Source: an uncultured Clostridium sp. (lineage in GTDB: Bacteria; Bacillota; Clostridia; Lachnospirales; Lachnospiraceae). From it: DNA of 64,000 nt. The notes beneath the pieces were generated by a model. It saw only the letters and a program-made list of their open reading frames with translations. It ran no database searches and was not told where the DNA came from. Below are positions 51,282 to 60,696 of the stretch, in pieces. The first letter of the stretch is position 1. Every line of letters starts with the position of its first letter. The translations under genes were made by a program, and so were the position numbers. The stretch is from the NCBI GenBank assembly GCA_900549235.1, contig URNT01000003.1:1-64000 (forward strand), read 5' to 3'.

Positions 51282-52566
51282 AAGGCTGATAGCAGGATTT
51301 TCTCAAAAAGAAGGAAAAACAGGCTCCTGGAACGGGACTTATTCTTATGAGGAGGATTTAACCGGGCTCTTTGTCAGGGCCTGTGACAATGGGGCAGATG
51401 AAGTGCTGATCTGGGACCGCTCAGAAACAGATGAGGACCACGAGGCTGTGATCGGCGCCATCCGCCAGGCGGCCAGGGCCATTGACGCCCCTGTGATCGC
51501 AGGAGGACGGGTGAAACGTCTGGAGGATGTAAAGAAATATCTGTATGCGGGAGCGGCAGCTGTCTTTCTGGATGTAAGCCTGGAGTCCAATGAAGATATG
51601 CTTAAAGAGGCGGCAGACAGGTTTGGTCCGGAAAAGATTTATGCCTGGCTGCCGGAGGCCTCCTGCATGGCAAAGGGCTCTGCATACAGGGAGCTAGGGG
51701 CCTCCATGCTGATCCTCGGCATGAAAGAGCTGCTGTCCCTTCAGGAGATGGAGACAGCCGGTCTTTCCTGTCTCATAGCCGGGGACGGATATGAAGGGGA
51801 AGCAGCAGGCTCCTGGCTTAAGCAGGCTCTTGGCAGCAGCCAGGTACAGGGAGCGGTCCTTTCTCTTTCAGAGGAGGAAACAGGCCGTCTGATGGAAGCA
51901 AAGCAGGGGTTTAAGAGGGAAGGAATCCCGGTGGATACCTTTGAAACTTCCATCCAGTGGAAGGATTTTAAGAAAAATGAAAACGGCCTGGTGCCGGTGA
52001 TCGTCCAGGATCATAAGACGGAGGAGGTGCTGATGCTTGCTTATATGAATGAGGAGGCATTTTGTGCCACTCTTTCTACGGGGCGCATGACCTATTTTAG
52101 CCGGAGCCGGCAGGAACTGTGGATCAAGGGGGCTACCAGCGGTCATTTTCAGTATGTAAAGTCTCTGCGGATCGACTGCGACAAGGATACCATCCTCGCC
52201 AAGGTGCGCCAGGTGGGAGCGGCCTGCCATACGGGAAACAGGAGCTGTTTCTTTACTACTCTGGCAGAAAAAGAGGATAAAAAGGTGAATCCTCTCAGGG
52301 TATTCGAAGATGTGTTTCAGGTTATACTGGACAGGAAGGAGCGTCCCAAGGAAGGCTCCTATACCAACTATCTCTTCGATAAGGGGATCGACAAGATCCT
52401 TAAAAAGCTGGGAGAGGAGGCCACAGAGATCGTAATCGCGGCCAAGAACCCGGATCCGGAGGAGATTAAGTATGAGATTGCGGATTTCCTTTACCATATG
52501 ATGGTTCTTATGGCGGAGAAGGGGCTTTCCTGGGAGGAGATCACAGAGGAACTGGCAAACCGGTAG
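51271..52566 (+). CDS. hisIE: HisF-like/HisI/HisE three-domain protein
   Basis: Phosphoribosyl-AMP cyclohydrolase and phosphoribosyl-ATP pyrophosphatase in one chain, with an extra N-terminal domain. Residues 1 to about 205 look like a HisF/HisA half-barrel (CDNGADEVLIWDRSE, PVIAGGRVKRLEDVKKYLYA), but the catalytic aspartates of HisF are replaced (GFSQKEGKTG where CLDVK..G is expected). HisI spans about 215-325 (MLAYMNEEAF, VGAACHTGNRSCFF zinc Cys) and HisE about 330-431 (KLGEEATEIVIAAKN). Start at ATG 51271; ATG 51253 is a less likely alternative. The N-terminal domain cannot replace HisF and may be structural. Confidence 0.88.
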   Translation: MEYKRLIAGFSQKEGKTGSWNGTYSYEEDLTGLFVRACDNGADEVLIWDRSETDEDHEAVIGAIRQAARAIDAPVIAGGRVKRLEDVKKYLYAGAAAVFLDVSLESNEDMLKEAADRFGPEKIYAWLPEASCMAKGSAYRELGASMLILGMKELLSLQEMETAGLSCLIAGDGYEGEAAGSWLKQALGSSQVQGAVLSLSEEETGRLMEAKQGFKREGIPVDTFETSIQWKDFKKNENGLVPVIVQDHKTEEVLMLAYMNEEAFCATLSTGRMTYFSRSRQELWIKGATSGHFQYVKSLRIDCDKDTILAKVRQVGAACHTGNRSCFFTTLAEKEDKKVNPLRVFEDVFQVILDRKERPKEGSYTNYLFDKGIDKILKKLGEEATEIVIAAKNPDPEEIKYEIADFLYHMMVLMAEKGLSWEEITEELANR

Positions 52567-52601
52567 AAAAGCGCCGGCATGAAATATGGAGGAGGCATAT
52601 A

Positions 52602-53846
52602 ATGACTGATTGTCTGGAAAAAGACGTTGTAAAGAGATTTTTAAGCTATATAGCCTTTGATACCCAGTCAGAGGATGAAAGGGAGCAGATCCCAAGTACG
52701 GCAAAGCAGCTGGAGCTTGGGAAACGGCTGGCAGAGGAGCTTGAGGAAATGGGAGCAGCCGAGGTGCGGATGGATGAGCAGGGCTATGTATATGCAATGA
52801 TTCCTGCCAACACAGACCGTCCCCTTCCGGCTCTGGGCTTTATCTCCCATATGGATACAGCTCCGGCTCTTACAGGAAAGGATGTAAAGCCTCAGGTCCT
52901 CCGGGACTACAATGGGGAGGACATCTGCCTGAACCGGGAGCAGGACATCTGGATGAGAGTGAAGGACTTTCCGGAGCTTTCCGGCTATCAGGGAAAGACA
53001 CTGATTACCACAGACGGCACCACCCTTTTAGGGGCAGATGATAAGGCAGGCGTGGCAGAGATTATGGCTATGGCAGCCTGGCTTCTGGCTCATCCTGAGG
53101 TGGAACACGGCAGGATCTGCATCGGCTTTACACCGGATGAGGAGGTAGGCCGTGGGGCTGACGGGTTTGATGTGAAGGGCTTTGGCGCGGATGCAGCCTA
53201 TACTGTAGACGGCGGCGCTCTGGGGGAGATCGAATACGAGAACTTCAACGCTGCATCAGGAAAGGTAGTGATCCACGGCGCAAGCATCCATCCCGGCACT
53301 GCCAAGGGACGGATGAAAAATGCCATCTTGATAGCCATGGAATTTCAGAACCTTCTTCCGGTATTTGAAAATCCCATGTATACAGAGGGCTATGAGGGCT
53401 TCTTCCATCTGGATGCCTTGGAAGGCGGCGTAGAGGAAAGCAGGATGGAATATATTATCCGCGACCATGACAGAGAGAAATTTGAGAAAAAGAAGGAACG
53501 CTTTGCTCAGGCGGCTGCCTTCTTAAACCAGAAATACGGAGATGGTACGGTGGAAATTACCCTGAAGGACTCCTATTTTAACATGAAGGAAAAAATTGAG
53601 CCTCATATGTACCTGATCCACCACGCAAAGGCGGCCATGGAAGCCCTTGGCATCACCCCTTTAGTTACCCCCATCCGGGGCGGTACGGACGGCGCACGCT
53701 TATCCTATATGGGTCTTCCCTGCCCTAACCTGTGCACTGGGGGCCATAACTTCCATGGGAAATACGAATACATTCCGGTGGAATCCATGGAGAAGGTGAC
53801 GGAGCTTCTGATTGAGCTGGTGAGGCGGTTTGGAGCCGGGGAATAA
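52602..53846 (+). CDS. pepT: Peptidase T (tripeptide aminopeptidase), copy 2
   Basis: M20B tripeptidase of 414 residues. ISHMDTAPAL, GADDKAGVAEI, TPDEEVGRGAD and GGTDGARLSYMGLPCPN are intact. Compared with the copy at 2598-3836 the domain layout is the same and many motifs are shared, but the sequences differ throughout, so these are old paralogues rather than a recent duplication. It follows the his operon by 35 bases and could be read from it; a terminator comes right after. Confidence 0.93.
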   Translation: MTDCLEKDVVKRFLSYIAFDTQSEDEREQIPSTAKQLELGKRLAEELEEMGAAEVRMDEQGYVYAMIPANTDRPLPALGFISHMDTAPALTGKDVKPQVLRDYNGEDICLNREQDIWMRVKDFPELSGYQGKTLITTDGTTLLGADDKAGVAEIMAMAAWLLAHPEVEHGRICIGFTPDEEVGRGADGFDVKGFGADAAYTVDGGALGEIEYENFNAASGKVVIHGASIHPGTAKGRMKNAILIAMEFQNLLPVFENPMYTEGYEGFFHLDALEGGVEESRMEYIIRDHDREKFEKKKERFAQAAAFLNQKYGDGTVEITLKDSYFNMKEKIEPHMYLIHHAKAAMEALGITPLVTPIRGGTDGARLSYMGLPCPNLCTGGHNFHGKYEYIPVESMEKVTELLIELVRRFGAGE

Positions 53847-53863
53847 AAGATAAAATAATAAAG

Positions 53864-53906
53864 AGACGGTCTGGCTTTCTGGTGTGATAGTCAGACTGTC
53901 TTTTTC
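53864..53906 (+). terminator. Intrinsic terminator after pepT copy 2
   Basis: AGACGGTCTG (53864-53873) pairs with CAGACTGTCT (53892-53901) at 9 of 10 positions, followed by TTTTTC. Confidence 0.8.
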
Positions 53907-53966
53907 ATTATTTTCAAGCTGATTCTGGACAAATGTTCTGTTGCGGCGCCGTGTAAAAAATGATGG

Positions 53967-53995
53967 TTGCGCAATCCCAAAAAACAACGTATAAT
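53967..53995 (+). promoter_or_regulatory. Promoter of the radical SAM/rng transcript
   Basis: TTGCGC (53967-53972), a 17-base spacer and a consensus TATAAT (53990-53995), 60 bases before the first gene. Confidence 0.7.
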
Positions 53996-54054
53996 CATGC
54001 ATAGTATCGTAACATGCCTATTGTGCAGTATCAATAAATGAAAAGGAAGTATTT

Positions 54055-55917
54055 ATGAGAAAATTAGCACTAACAGATGAAATACTGCTGTCTATCCAGC
54101 AGCCGGCCCGCTATATCGGAAGCGAGGTCAATATGGTGGTGAAGGATCCGTCCCAGGTGGACATCCGTTTTGCCATGTGTTTCCCGGACGTATACGAGAT
54201 CGGTATGTCCCATCTGGGCATCCAGATCCTTTATTCCATGTTTAACAAACGGGAGGACATCTACTGCGAGCGTGTCTACAGTCCCTGGATGGATCTGGAT
54301 CCCATTATGCGGGAGAAGCATATCCCCCTGTTTACCCTGGAAACCCAGGACCCGGTGAAGAACTTTGATTTTCTTGGGATCACCCTTCAGTACGAAATGT
54401 GCTACACCAATGTGCTTCAGATCCTGGATCTGGCTCAGATTCCCCTTCATGCCGCAGACCGTACCGAGGAACATCCCATTGTGATCGGCGGAGGCCCCTG
54501 CGCTTACAATCCGGAGCCCCTGGCAGACTTTTTTGACCTGTTTTACATCGGTGAGGGAGAGACTTCCTACTATGAACTGATGGACCGTTACAAGGCCAAT
54601 AAAAAGGCAGGAGGCACCAGAAAGCAGTTTTTAGAGCTGGCGGCAGAGGTGCCTGGAATCTATGTGCCCTCCTTCTATGATGTGGCTTACCAGGAGGACG
54701 GAACCATTGCGGCCTTTACTCCCAATAACAGCCATGCCTCACCGTCTGTCCGCAAGGAGATCGTTACCAATATGGATGATGTAGGCTATATCGAAAATCC
54801 TTTAGTACCTTATATCAAGGTAACTCAGGACCGGGTGGTGCTGGAGATCCAGCGCGGCTGTATCCGTGGCTGCCGTTTCTGCCAGGCTGGCAACGTATAC
54901 CGCCCATTAAGAGAGCACAGCCTGGAATATCTGAAAAAATATGCCTGTCATATGCTTAAGAGCACAGGACACGAGGAGATTTCCTTAAGCTCCTTAAGCT
55001 CCAGTGATTACAGCCAGTTAGAGGGGCTTGTAAATTTCCTCATTGATGAATTTAAGGGGAAGGGCGTAAACATTTCTCTGCCGTCCCTGCGTATAGACGC
55101 CTTTTCCCTGGACGTTATGAGCAAGGTCCAGGATATAAAAAAAAGCAGCCTGACCTTTGCACCTGAGGCCGGTTCCCAGCGCCTTCGTGATGTGATCAAT
55201 AAGGGCCTTACTGAGGAAGTGATCCTGAAGGGTGCAAGAGACGCCTTTGAGGCCGGCTGGAACCGTGTAAAGCTGTATTTTATGCTGGGCCAGCCTACAG
55301 AGACTGTAGAGGATATGGAAGGCATTGCTCTGCTGTCAGAAAAGATCGCTGAGACCTATTATGATATTCCAAAGGACCAGAGAAACGGCAAGGTGCAGAT
55401 CGTGGCCAGCTCCTCCTTCTTTGTTCCCAAGCCCTTTACCCCCTTCCAGTGGGCAAGGATGTGCACCCAGGAGGAATTTATTGAGCGGGCGAATATTGTC
55501 CGTGGCAAGTTCCGGGAGATGAAGAATTTTAAGAGCCTTAAGTACAACTGGCATGAGGCAGAGCTGACCGTATTAGAGGGAGTTCTTGCCAGAGGCGACC
55601 GTAGGGTGGGCGCTGTGATCGAGGAGGCTTATAAAAATGGAGCCGTCTACGATTCATGGTCTGAGTATTTTAAAAATGATGTCTGGATGAAGGCTTTTGA
55701 GACCTGCGGGGTGGACATCAGTTTCTACACTACAAGGGAGCGAAGCCTGGATGAGATCTTCCCCTGGGATTTTATTGACGCAGGTGTGTCAAAGGAATTT
55801 TTAAAGAGAGAATGGAAGCATGCTGTTAATGGAGAAGTGACGCCCAACTGCCGCCAGAAATGTTCTGGCTGCGGCGCCATGGGCTTTGGCGGCGGCGTGT
55901 GCTTTGAAGCCAGATAG
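54055..55917 (+). CDS. TIGR03960 family B12-binding-domain radical SAM protein
   Basis: A 620-residue protein with an N-terminal cobalamin-binding-like domain (FPDVYEIGMSHLGIQILYSM, GGGPCAYNPEPL) and a radical SAM core whose cluster motif is CIRGCRFCQAG. The C-terminus has CRQKCSGCGAMGFGGG, a possible second metal site. Function is unknown. In Firmicutes it is regularly followed by the TIGR03936 gene and an RNase E/G, as here, hinting at RNA or ribosome-linked chemistry. Confidence 0.9.
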   Translation: MRKLALTDEILLSIQQPARYIGSEVNMVVKDPSQVDIRFAMCFPDVYEIGMSHLGIQILYSMFNKREDIYCERVYSPWMDLDPIMREKHIPLFTLETQDPVKNFDFLGITLQYEMCYTNVLQILDLAQIPLHAADRTEEHPIVIGGGPCAYNPEPLADFFDLFYIGEGETSYYELMDRYKANKKAGGTRKQFLELAAEVPGIYVPSFYDVAYQEDGTIAAFTPNNSHASPSVRKEIVTNMDDVGYIENPLVPYIKVTQDRVVLEIQRGCIRGCRFCQAGNVYRPLREHSLEYLKKYACHMLKSTGHEEISLSSLSSSDYSQLEGLVNFLIDEFKGKGVNISLPSLRIDAFSLDVMSKVQDIKKSSLTFAPEAGSQRLRDVINKGLTEEVILKGARDAFEAGWNRVKLYFMLGQPTETVEDMEGIALLSEKIAETYYDIPKDQRNGKVQIVASSSFFVPKPFTPFQWARMCTQEEFIERANIVRGKFREMKNFKSLKYNWHEAELTVLEGVLARGDRRVGAVIEEAYKNGAVYDSWSEYFKNDVWMKAFETCGVDISFYTTRERSLDEIFPWDFIDAGVSKEFLKREWKHAVNGEVTPNCRQKCSGCGAMGFGGGVCFEAR

Positions 55918-55940
55918 GGAAAGGATAAGTAAGAGCAGCT

Positions 55941-56675
55941 ATGAAAATACGGATTAAATTTAAAAAATACGGAACCATGAAGTTTATCGGCCATCTGGAT
56001 GTGATGCGCTATTTCCAGAAGGCCATCCGCCGGGCCGATGTGGACATCCGCTACAGCGAGGGCTTCAGTCCTCACCAGATTATGTCTTTTGCGGCCCCTT
56101 TGGGTGTAGGCATCACAAGCAATGGGGAGTATGTGGATATTGAGGTGCTGAGCACCAGGGACTCCAGGACAATGGTGGACGCGCTGAATTCTGTGATGGC
56201 AGAGGGCTTTGAGATCATAAGCTACCGCCTTCTTCCGGATCAGGCGGCCAATGCTATGTCCATCGTCAGCGCGGCTGATTATACCATTTCCTTCCGTCCG
56301 GGCTATGAGCCAGAGGAGATGGAGGTAAAGGAATGGTTTGAAGCTCTGATCCGCTTCTTTGAACAGCCCCAGGTGCTGGTTACAAAGAAAACAAAGAAGG
56401 GAGAAACCCAGGTAGATCTGAAGCCTTTGGTCTATGAGCTGAGAATGGCGGGAGAGGACAGGCTTTTTCTCAAGGTATCCACAGGAAGCGTTTCCAATAT
56501 TAAGCCAGATATGATCCTGGACGCCTTTTATAAAAGCCGGGGCCAGGAGCGTCCGCCCTTTGCCTTTATGATCCAGAGAGAAGAAGTTTATGCAGATCTG
56601 GGAGACCGGGGCTTTATCCCTCTTGAGGACCTTGGAGAGGAGATCACTCCTGGACAGGATGGTATCCATGGATAA
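55941..56675 (+). CDS. TIGR03936 family radical-SAM-associated protein (DUF2344)
   Basis: A 244-residue protein of unknown function that always accompanies the TIGR03960 radical SAM protein, sometimes fused to it. N-terminal KIRIKFKKYGTMKFIGHLD and RRADVDIRYSEGFSPHQIMS are family hallmarks. It overlaps the rng-type gene by eight bases. Confidence 0.9.
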   Translation: MKIRIKFKKYGTMKFIGHLDVMRYFQKAIRRADVDIRYSEGFSPHQIMSFAAPLGVGITSNGEYVDIEVLSTRDSRTMVDALNSVMAEGFEIISYRLLPDQAANAMSIVSAADYTISFRPGYEPEEMEVKEWFEALIRFFEQPQVLVTKKTKKGETQVDLKPLVYELRMAGEDRLFLKVSTGSVSNIKPDMILDAFYKSRGQERPPFAFMIQREEVYADLGDRGFIPLEDLGEEITPGQDGIHG

Positions 56676-57867
56676 GTTGATTGTAACTAGATGGAAAGAA
56701 AAAATCTGTACAGCAATAGCCACAGACGGAAAAATCTCGCAGATTACCCTGGAGCCGGATCAGAATACCTTTCTTCTGAGCAATATCTATATCGGAAAGG
56801 TACAGAAGGTAGTTGAGGGGATTAATGCGGCTTTTGTGGAAATTTCTCCTGGAATGACCGGGTATTACAGTTTGGATGAGAATAAAACTCACCTGTTTGC
56901 GTCGGGCTCTCAAAGTCCTGAGAGAAAGCCGAAGGCGGGAGATGAGCTGGTGGTCCAGGTAAGCCGTGACGCAGTGAAAACAAAGGCTCCGGTTCTTACC
57001 AGCTATTTAACCTTTACGGGCCGTTTCTGTGTGCTCACAGCCGGACGGCCCGGACTGGGTTTTTCCTCAAAGCTTACAGATCCGGCTTTTAAACAGGAAA
57101 CACGCCGTCTGTTTACAGAGCTGTTCGGGGAGAATGAAGATCAACTGGGAATTATTGTAAGGACAAATGCCAGGACGGCCCATCCTTCCCAGCTGGAGGA
57201 GGAGTACCATTTTCTAAAAACACAGTATGAGGAAATAAAACACAGCTGGTCTCTCAGAACCTGCTTCAGCTGCCTGTATCAGGCCATGCCCTCTTATATC
57301 GCGGGGCTTCGGGATGCCTATGCGGAAAATCTGGAGGAGATCATAACGGATAATCCGGGCTTTCATTCAAACCTAAGAAATTATCTCCGTCAATACCAGC
57401 CCCAGGACGAGGCAAAGCTGGTTTTTTATGATGACAGCCTGCTGTCTCTTGGGAAGCTGTACAGCCTGGATACGGTTATGGAGCGTGCCCTCAGCAGGCA
57501 TGTATGGCTTAAGTCGGGGGGCTCCCTTGTGATCGAGCAGACTGAGGCTATGGTTGTCATCGACGTAAATACAGGCAGGTATGCAGGTAAGAAAAAGCTG
57601 GCTGAGACCATACGCAGGATCAACCTGGAGGCGGCGGAGGAGATCGGATACCAGCTCAGGCTCAGAAATCTGTCCGGCATTATCATGGTGGATTTTATTG
57701 ATATGGAAAAAGCTGAGGATAAGAATGAGCTTTTGGAGCATTTAAAAAGGGTAGTGGCCAGAGATCCGGTGAAAACCACCGTTGTAGACATGACCCGTCT
57801 GAATCTGGTTGAGATGACCAGGAAAAAGGTGAGAAAGCCCCTTCATGAGCAGGTGCTTTCAATATAA
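56668..57867 (+). CDS. Ribonuclease E/G family protein lacking the zinc-link
   Basis: Endoribonuclease of the RNase G type (399 residues from ATG 56668). The S1-like RNA-binding part (NIYIGKVQKVVEGINAAFVE) and the DNase-I-like catalytic domain with the two magnesium aspartates (VVIDVNTGRYAGKK and IIMVDFIDME) are complete. The protein ends at VEMTRKKVRKPLHEQVLSI; in RNase E/G proteins the CPxC zinc-link that holds the dimer together and a further domain normally follow this point. It may thus dimerise differently. Located between the radical SAM pair and trkA. Confidence 0.87.
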   Translation: MDKLIVTRWKEKICTAIATDGKISQITLEPDQNTFLLSNIYIGKVQKVVEGINAAFVEISPGMTGYYSLDENKTHLFASGSQSPERKPKAGDELVVQVSRDAVKTKAPVLTSYLTFTGRFCVLTAGRPGLGFSSKLTDPAFKQETRRLFTELFGENEDQLGIIVRTNARTAHPSQLEEEYHFLKTQYEEIKHSWSLRTCFSCLYQAMPSYIAGLRDAYAENLEEIITDNPGFHSNLRNYLRQYQPQDEAKLVFYDDSLLSLGKLYSLDTVMERALSRHVWLKSGGSLVIEQTEAMVVIDVNTGRYAGKKKLAETIRRINLEAAEEIGYQLRLRNLSGIIMVDFIDMEKAEDKNELLEHLKRVVARDPVKTTVVDMTRLNLVEMTRKKVRKPLHEQVLSI

Positions 57868-57886
57868 TGGATAAGTGGGAGGAAAC

Positions 57887-59242
57887 ATGAAGATTATAAT
57901 CGTGGGCTGCGGAAAAGTGGGTACAACCCTGGCTGAGCAGCTGAGCAGAGAACAGCACGACATAACCTTGATCGACAATGACGCTGAAGCGCTGTCGTCT
58001 CTTTCTGACAGCATTGACGCCATGAGCGTAGTGGGAAACGGCGCGGTTTATCAGGTGCAGATGGAGGCCGGTATCCAGGACGCGGATCTGTTGATTGCTA
58101 CCACCAACTCTGACGAGTTGAATATGCTCTGCTGTCTGATCGCAAAGAAAGCGGGCAACTGCCATACCATTGCCCGAATCCGAAATCCTGAGTATTCTGC
58201 GGAGATTGGTTACATAAGAGAAGAACTGAACCTGTCTCTGGCCATCAACCCGGAGCTGGCAGCTGCAAGGGAAATCGCGAGACTTCTCCGGTTCCCCTCA
58301 GCCATCAAGATTGAGCTGTTTTCGAAGGGAAGGATCGAGCTGTTAAAATTCCGTATTCCGGAGCGTTCTATCCTGGATAATATGCGTGTGCTGGATGTGG
58401 TGGGCAGACTTAAGAGTAATGTGCTGATCTGCGCGGTTGAGCGTGGAGAGGACGTGGTGATCCCAGACGGTAATTTCATCATGAAAAGCGGAGATAAAAT
58501 CTCATTTATTGCCTCTCATCAGGATTCTACTGCATTTTTCTATAAGGCGGGCATTGAAAATAATACCATTAAGACAGCTATGTTTGTGGGCGGAGGAAGG
58601 CTTACCTATTATCTGGGAATGGCTCTCTCTGATACAAAGATCCGCATTAAGATCATTGAGCGGGATGAAGAACGCTGCCGTGAGCTGAGCGAACTTCTTC
58701 CTGGGGCCATGATCATCCATGGAGACGGCTCAGACCAGCAGCTTCTGCTGGAGGAAGGTATCTGCCAGACAGAGGCGTTTGCCTCCCTTACAGGCTTTGA
58801 TGAGGAAAATATCATGCTTTCCCTCTATGCCGCCAGCCAGTCAAAGGCAAAGCTGATAACAAAGGTAAATAAAATTTCCTTTGAAAATATTATTAATTCT
58901 CTGGATCTGGGGAGTGTGATTTATCCCAAGCTTCTGACCGCGGACATTATTCTCCAGTATGTCCGCGCTATGCAGAATTCCATGGGAAGCAATGTTGAGA
59001 CCCTCTATAAGATCGTGGCGGACAAGGCGGAGGCTTTGGAATTCAGAGTCAAGGCAGACGCTCCTCTTTTGGGAATTCCTCTGGAACGGCTGCAGCTTAA
59101 GAACAATCTTTTAGTGGCCTGCATCAACCGCAAGGGGCGCATCATCATGCCCCGAGGCAGAGATACCCTGGAAGCGGAGGATACGGTTATTATTGTTACG
59201 ACACATGCAGGTCTGAATGATCTGAAAGATATTTTGAAGTAA
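57887..59242 (+). CDS. trkA: Trk potassium transporter regulatory subunit TrkA
   Basis: Peripheral NAD-binding protein that gates the TrkH channel. Two RCK units: the first starts MKIIIVGCGKVGTTLAEQL, the second has TAMFVGGGRLTYYLGMAL, each followed by a TrkA-C domain. The first glycine motif is intact; the second reads GGGRLTYYLG, a relaxed version. 451 residues from ATG 57887, GGGAGG upstream. Overlapping function with trkH 12 bases downstream. Confidence 0.93.
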   Translation: MKIIIVGCGKVGTTLAEQLSREQHDITLIDNDAEALSSLSDSIDAMSVVGNGAVYQVQMEAGIQDADLLIATTNSDELNMLCCLIAKKAGNCHTIARIRNPEYSAEIGYIREELNLSLAINPELAAAREIARLLRFPSAIKIELFSKGRIELLKFRIPERSILDNMRVLDVVGRLKSNVLICAVERGEDVVIPDGNFIMKSGDKISFIASHQDSTAFFYKAGIENNTIKTAMFVGGGRLTYYLGMALSDTKIRIKIIERDEERCRELSELLPGAMIIHGDGSDQQLLLEEGICQTEAFASLTGFDEENIMLSLYAASQSKAKLITKVNKISFENIINSLDLGSVIYPKLLTADIILQYVRAMQNSMGSNVETLYKIVADKAEALEFRVKADAPLLGIPLERLQLKNNLLVACINRKGRIIMPRGRDTLEAEDTVIIVTTHAGLNDLKDILK

Positions 59243-59254
59243 AGGCGGCGGAGT

Positions 59255-60694
59255 ATGAATCACGGTATTATTATTTATATGCTTGGGTGGATCATGAAGA
59301 TTGAGGGACTGCTCATGCTTGTGCCCGTACTGACAGCGGCAGTTTACAGAGAAAGCATCGGATTCTGTTATCTGGGAGTGGCTGTAGTATGCGGCCTTCT
59401 GGGACTTTTTCTCACCAGAAAAAAGCCGTCTACTATGATGTTTTTTGCAAGAGAGGGATTTGTGACTGTATCCCTTGGCTGGTTCCTTCTCAGTGTGTTT
59501 GGCTGCCTTCCTTTCATGCTCAGCGGGGAAATTCCTCACTTTGTTGATGCTCTGTTTGAGATCGTATCTGGATTTACTACCACCGGCTCCAGCATCGTGC
59601 CAGCGGTGGAGGAGCTGTCCAAGGCAACGCTGATGTGGAGGAGCTTTTCTCACTGGATCGGCGGTATGGGGATTCTGGTATTTATTCTGGCTGTTCTTCC
59701 TACTGCCGGGGACTACAATATGCATATTATGCGTGCGGAAAGCCCAGGGCCGTCTGTGGGAAAGCTGGTGCCGAAGATCCGTATTACGGCAAAGCTTCTC
59801 TACTCCATCTACTTATTTATGACGGTCCTTACCTTTCTTCTTCTTGTCATTGGGAAAATGCCGGTATTTGACAGTCTCTGCATGAGCTTTGGCACAGCTG
59901 GTACAGGAGGATTTTCCGTCCGCAATTCAGGACAGTCCGGCTATACGGTCTATCAGCAGGCGGTTATGACGGTCTTTATGTTCCTGTTTGGGGTAAACTT
60001 TAACGTGTATTACCTGCTGCTCATACGCCGTCCAAAAGAGGCCTTCCGGTGCGAGGAGTTTCGGGGCTACTTTGGAATCGTGCTGACGGCTATTGTGCTG
60101 ATCACCATCAATATAAGATGGATGTTCCCCTCCCTTGGAATGGCCATTCACCACGCCGCATTCCAGGTTTCCTCCATTATCACAACCACCGGTTATGCTA
60201 CCGTAGACTTTGATAAGTGGCCGGAATTTTCCAAGTGCATCCTTCTGATGCTTATGTTTATCGGAGCCTGCGCGGGAAGTACGGGAGGCGGTATAAAGGT
60301 ATCCCGTATTATGATAGCCTTTAAGGAGGTAAAAAAGGAGATGGCTGCGGTGATCCATCCCCGGTGTGTAAAGGTTCTGAAATTCGAGGGGAAACGGCTG
60401 GAGCATAATACACTCCGCTCCCTGAATGCCTATATCATCCTGTATTTTCTGATATTTGCGTTCTCCGTGCTCATCGTCAGTCTGGATAATTATGACTTTA
60501 TGACTTCATTTTCCGCAGTAGCGGCCAATTTTAACAATATTGGACCTGGTATGTCCGTAACAGGGCCCATGTCAAACTTTTCCTCCCTGTCCTATCTGTC
60601 AAAGTCTGTGCTGATCTTTGATATGCTGGCCGGAAGGCTGGAGCTGTTCCCTGTGCTGATCCTGCTATCGCCGGGAACCTGGAAGCGGAGCTGA
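59255..60694 (+). CDS. trkH: Trk potassium channel subunit TrkH
   Basis: Membrane potassium channel of 479 residues with four channel repeats. Selectivity filter loops are visible as SGFTTTGSS, GTAGTGGFS, ITTTGYATVDF and ANFNNIGPG, each with its conserved glycine. Together with TrkA it forms a low-affinity potassium uptake system. Ends three bases before the convergent MFS gene; I see no terminator between them. Confidence 0.93.
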   Translation: MNHGIIIYMLGWIMKIEGLLMLVPVLTAAVYRESIGFCYLGVAVVCGLLGLFLTRKKPSTMMFFAREGFVTVSLGWFLLSVFGCLPFMLSGEIPHFVDALFEIVSGFTTTGSSIVPAVEELSKATLMWRSFSHWIGGMGILVFILAVLPTAGDYNMHIMRAESPGPSVGKLVPKIRITAKLLYSIYLFMTVLTFLLLVIGKMPVFDSLCMSFGTAGTGGFSVRNSGQSGYTVYQQAVMTVFMFLFGVNFNVYYLLLIRRPKEAFRCEEFRGYFGIVLTAIVLITINIRWMFPSLGMAIHHAAFQVSSIITTTGYATVDFDKWPEFSKCILLMLMFIGACAGSTGGGIKVSRIMIAFKEVKKEMAAVIHPRCVKVLKFEGKRLEHNTLRSLNAYIILYFLIFAFSVLIVSLDNYDFMTSFSAVAANFNNIGPGMSVTGPMSNFSSLSYLSKSVLIFDMLAGRLELFPVLILLSPGTWKRS

Positions 60695-60696
60695 TC

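Noticed and set aside
51868..52797. Minus-strand open frame of about 310 codons
   Set aside because: Antisense to the HisI/HisE domains and the start of pepT copy 2.
55725..56723. Minus-strand open frame of about 330 codons
   Set aside because: Antisense to the TIGR03960 and TIGR03936 genes, both well supported; no start signal or recognisable domain.
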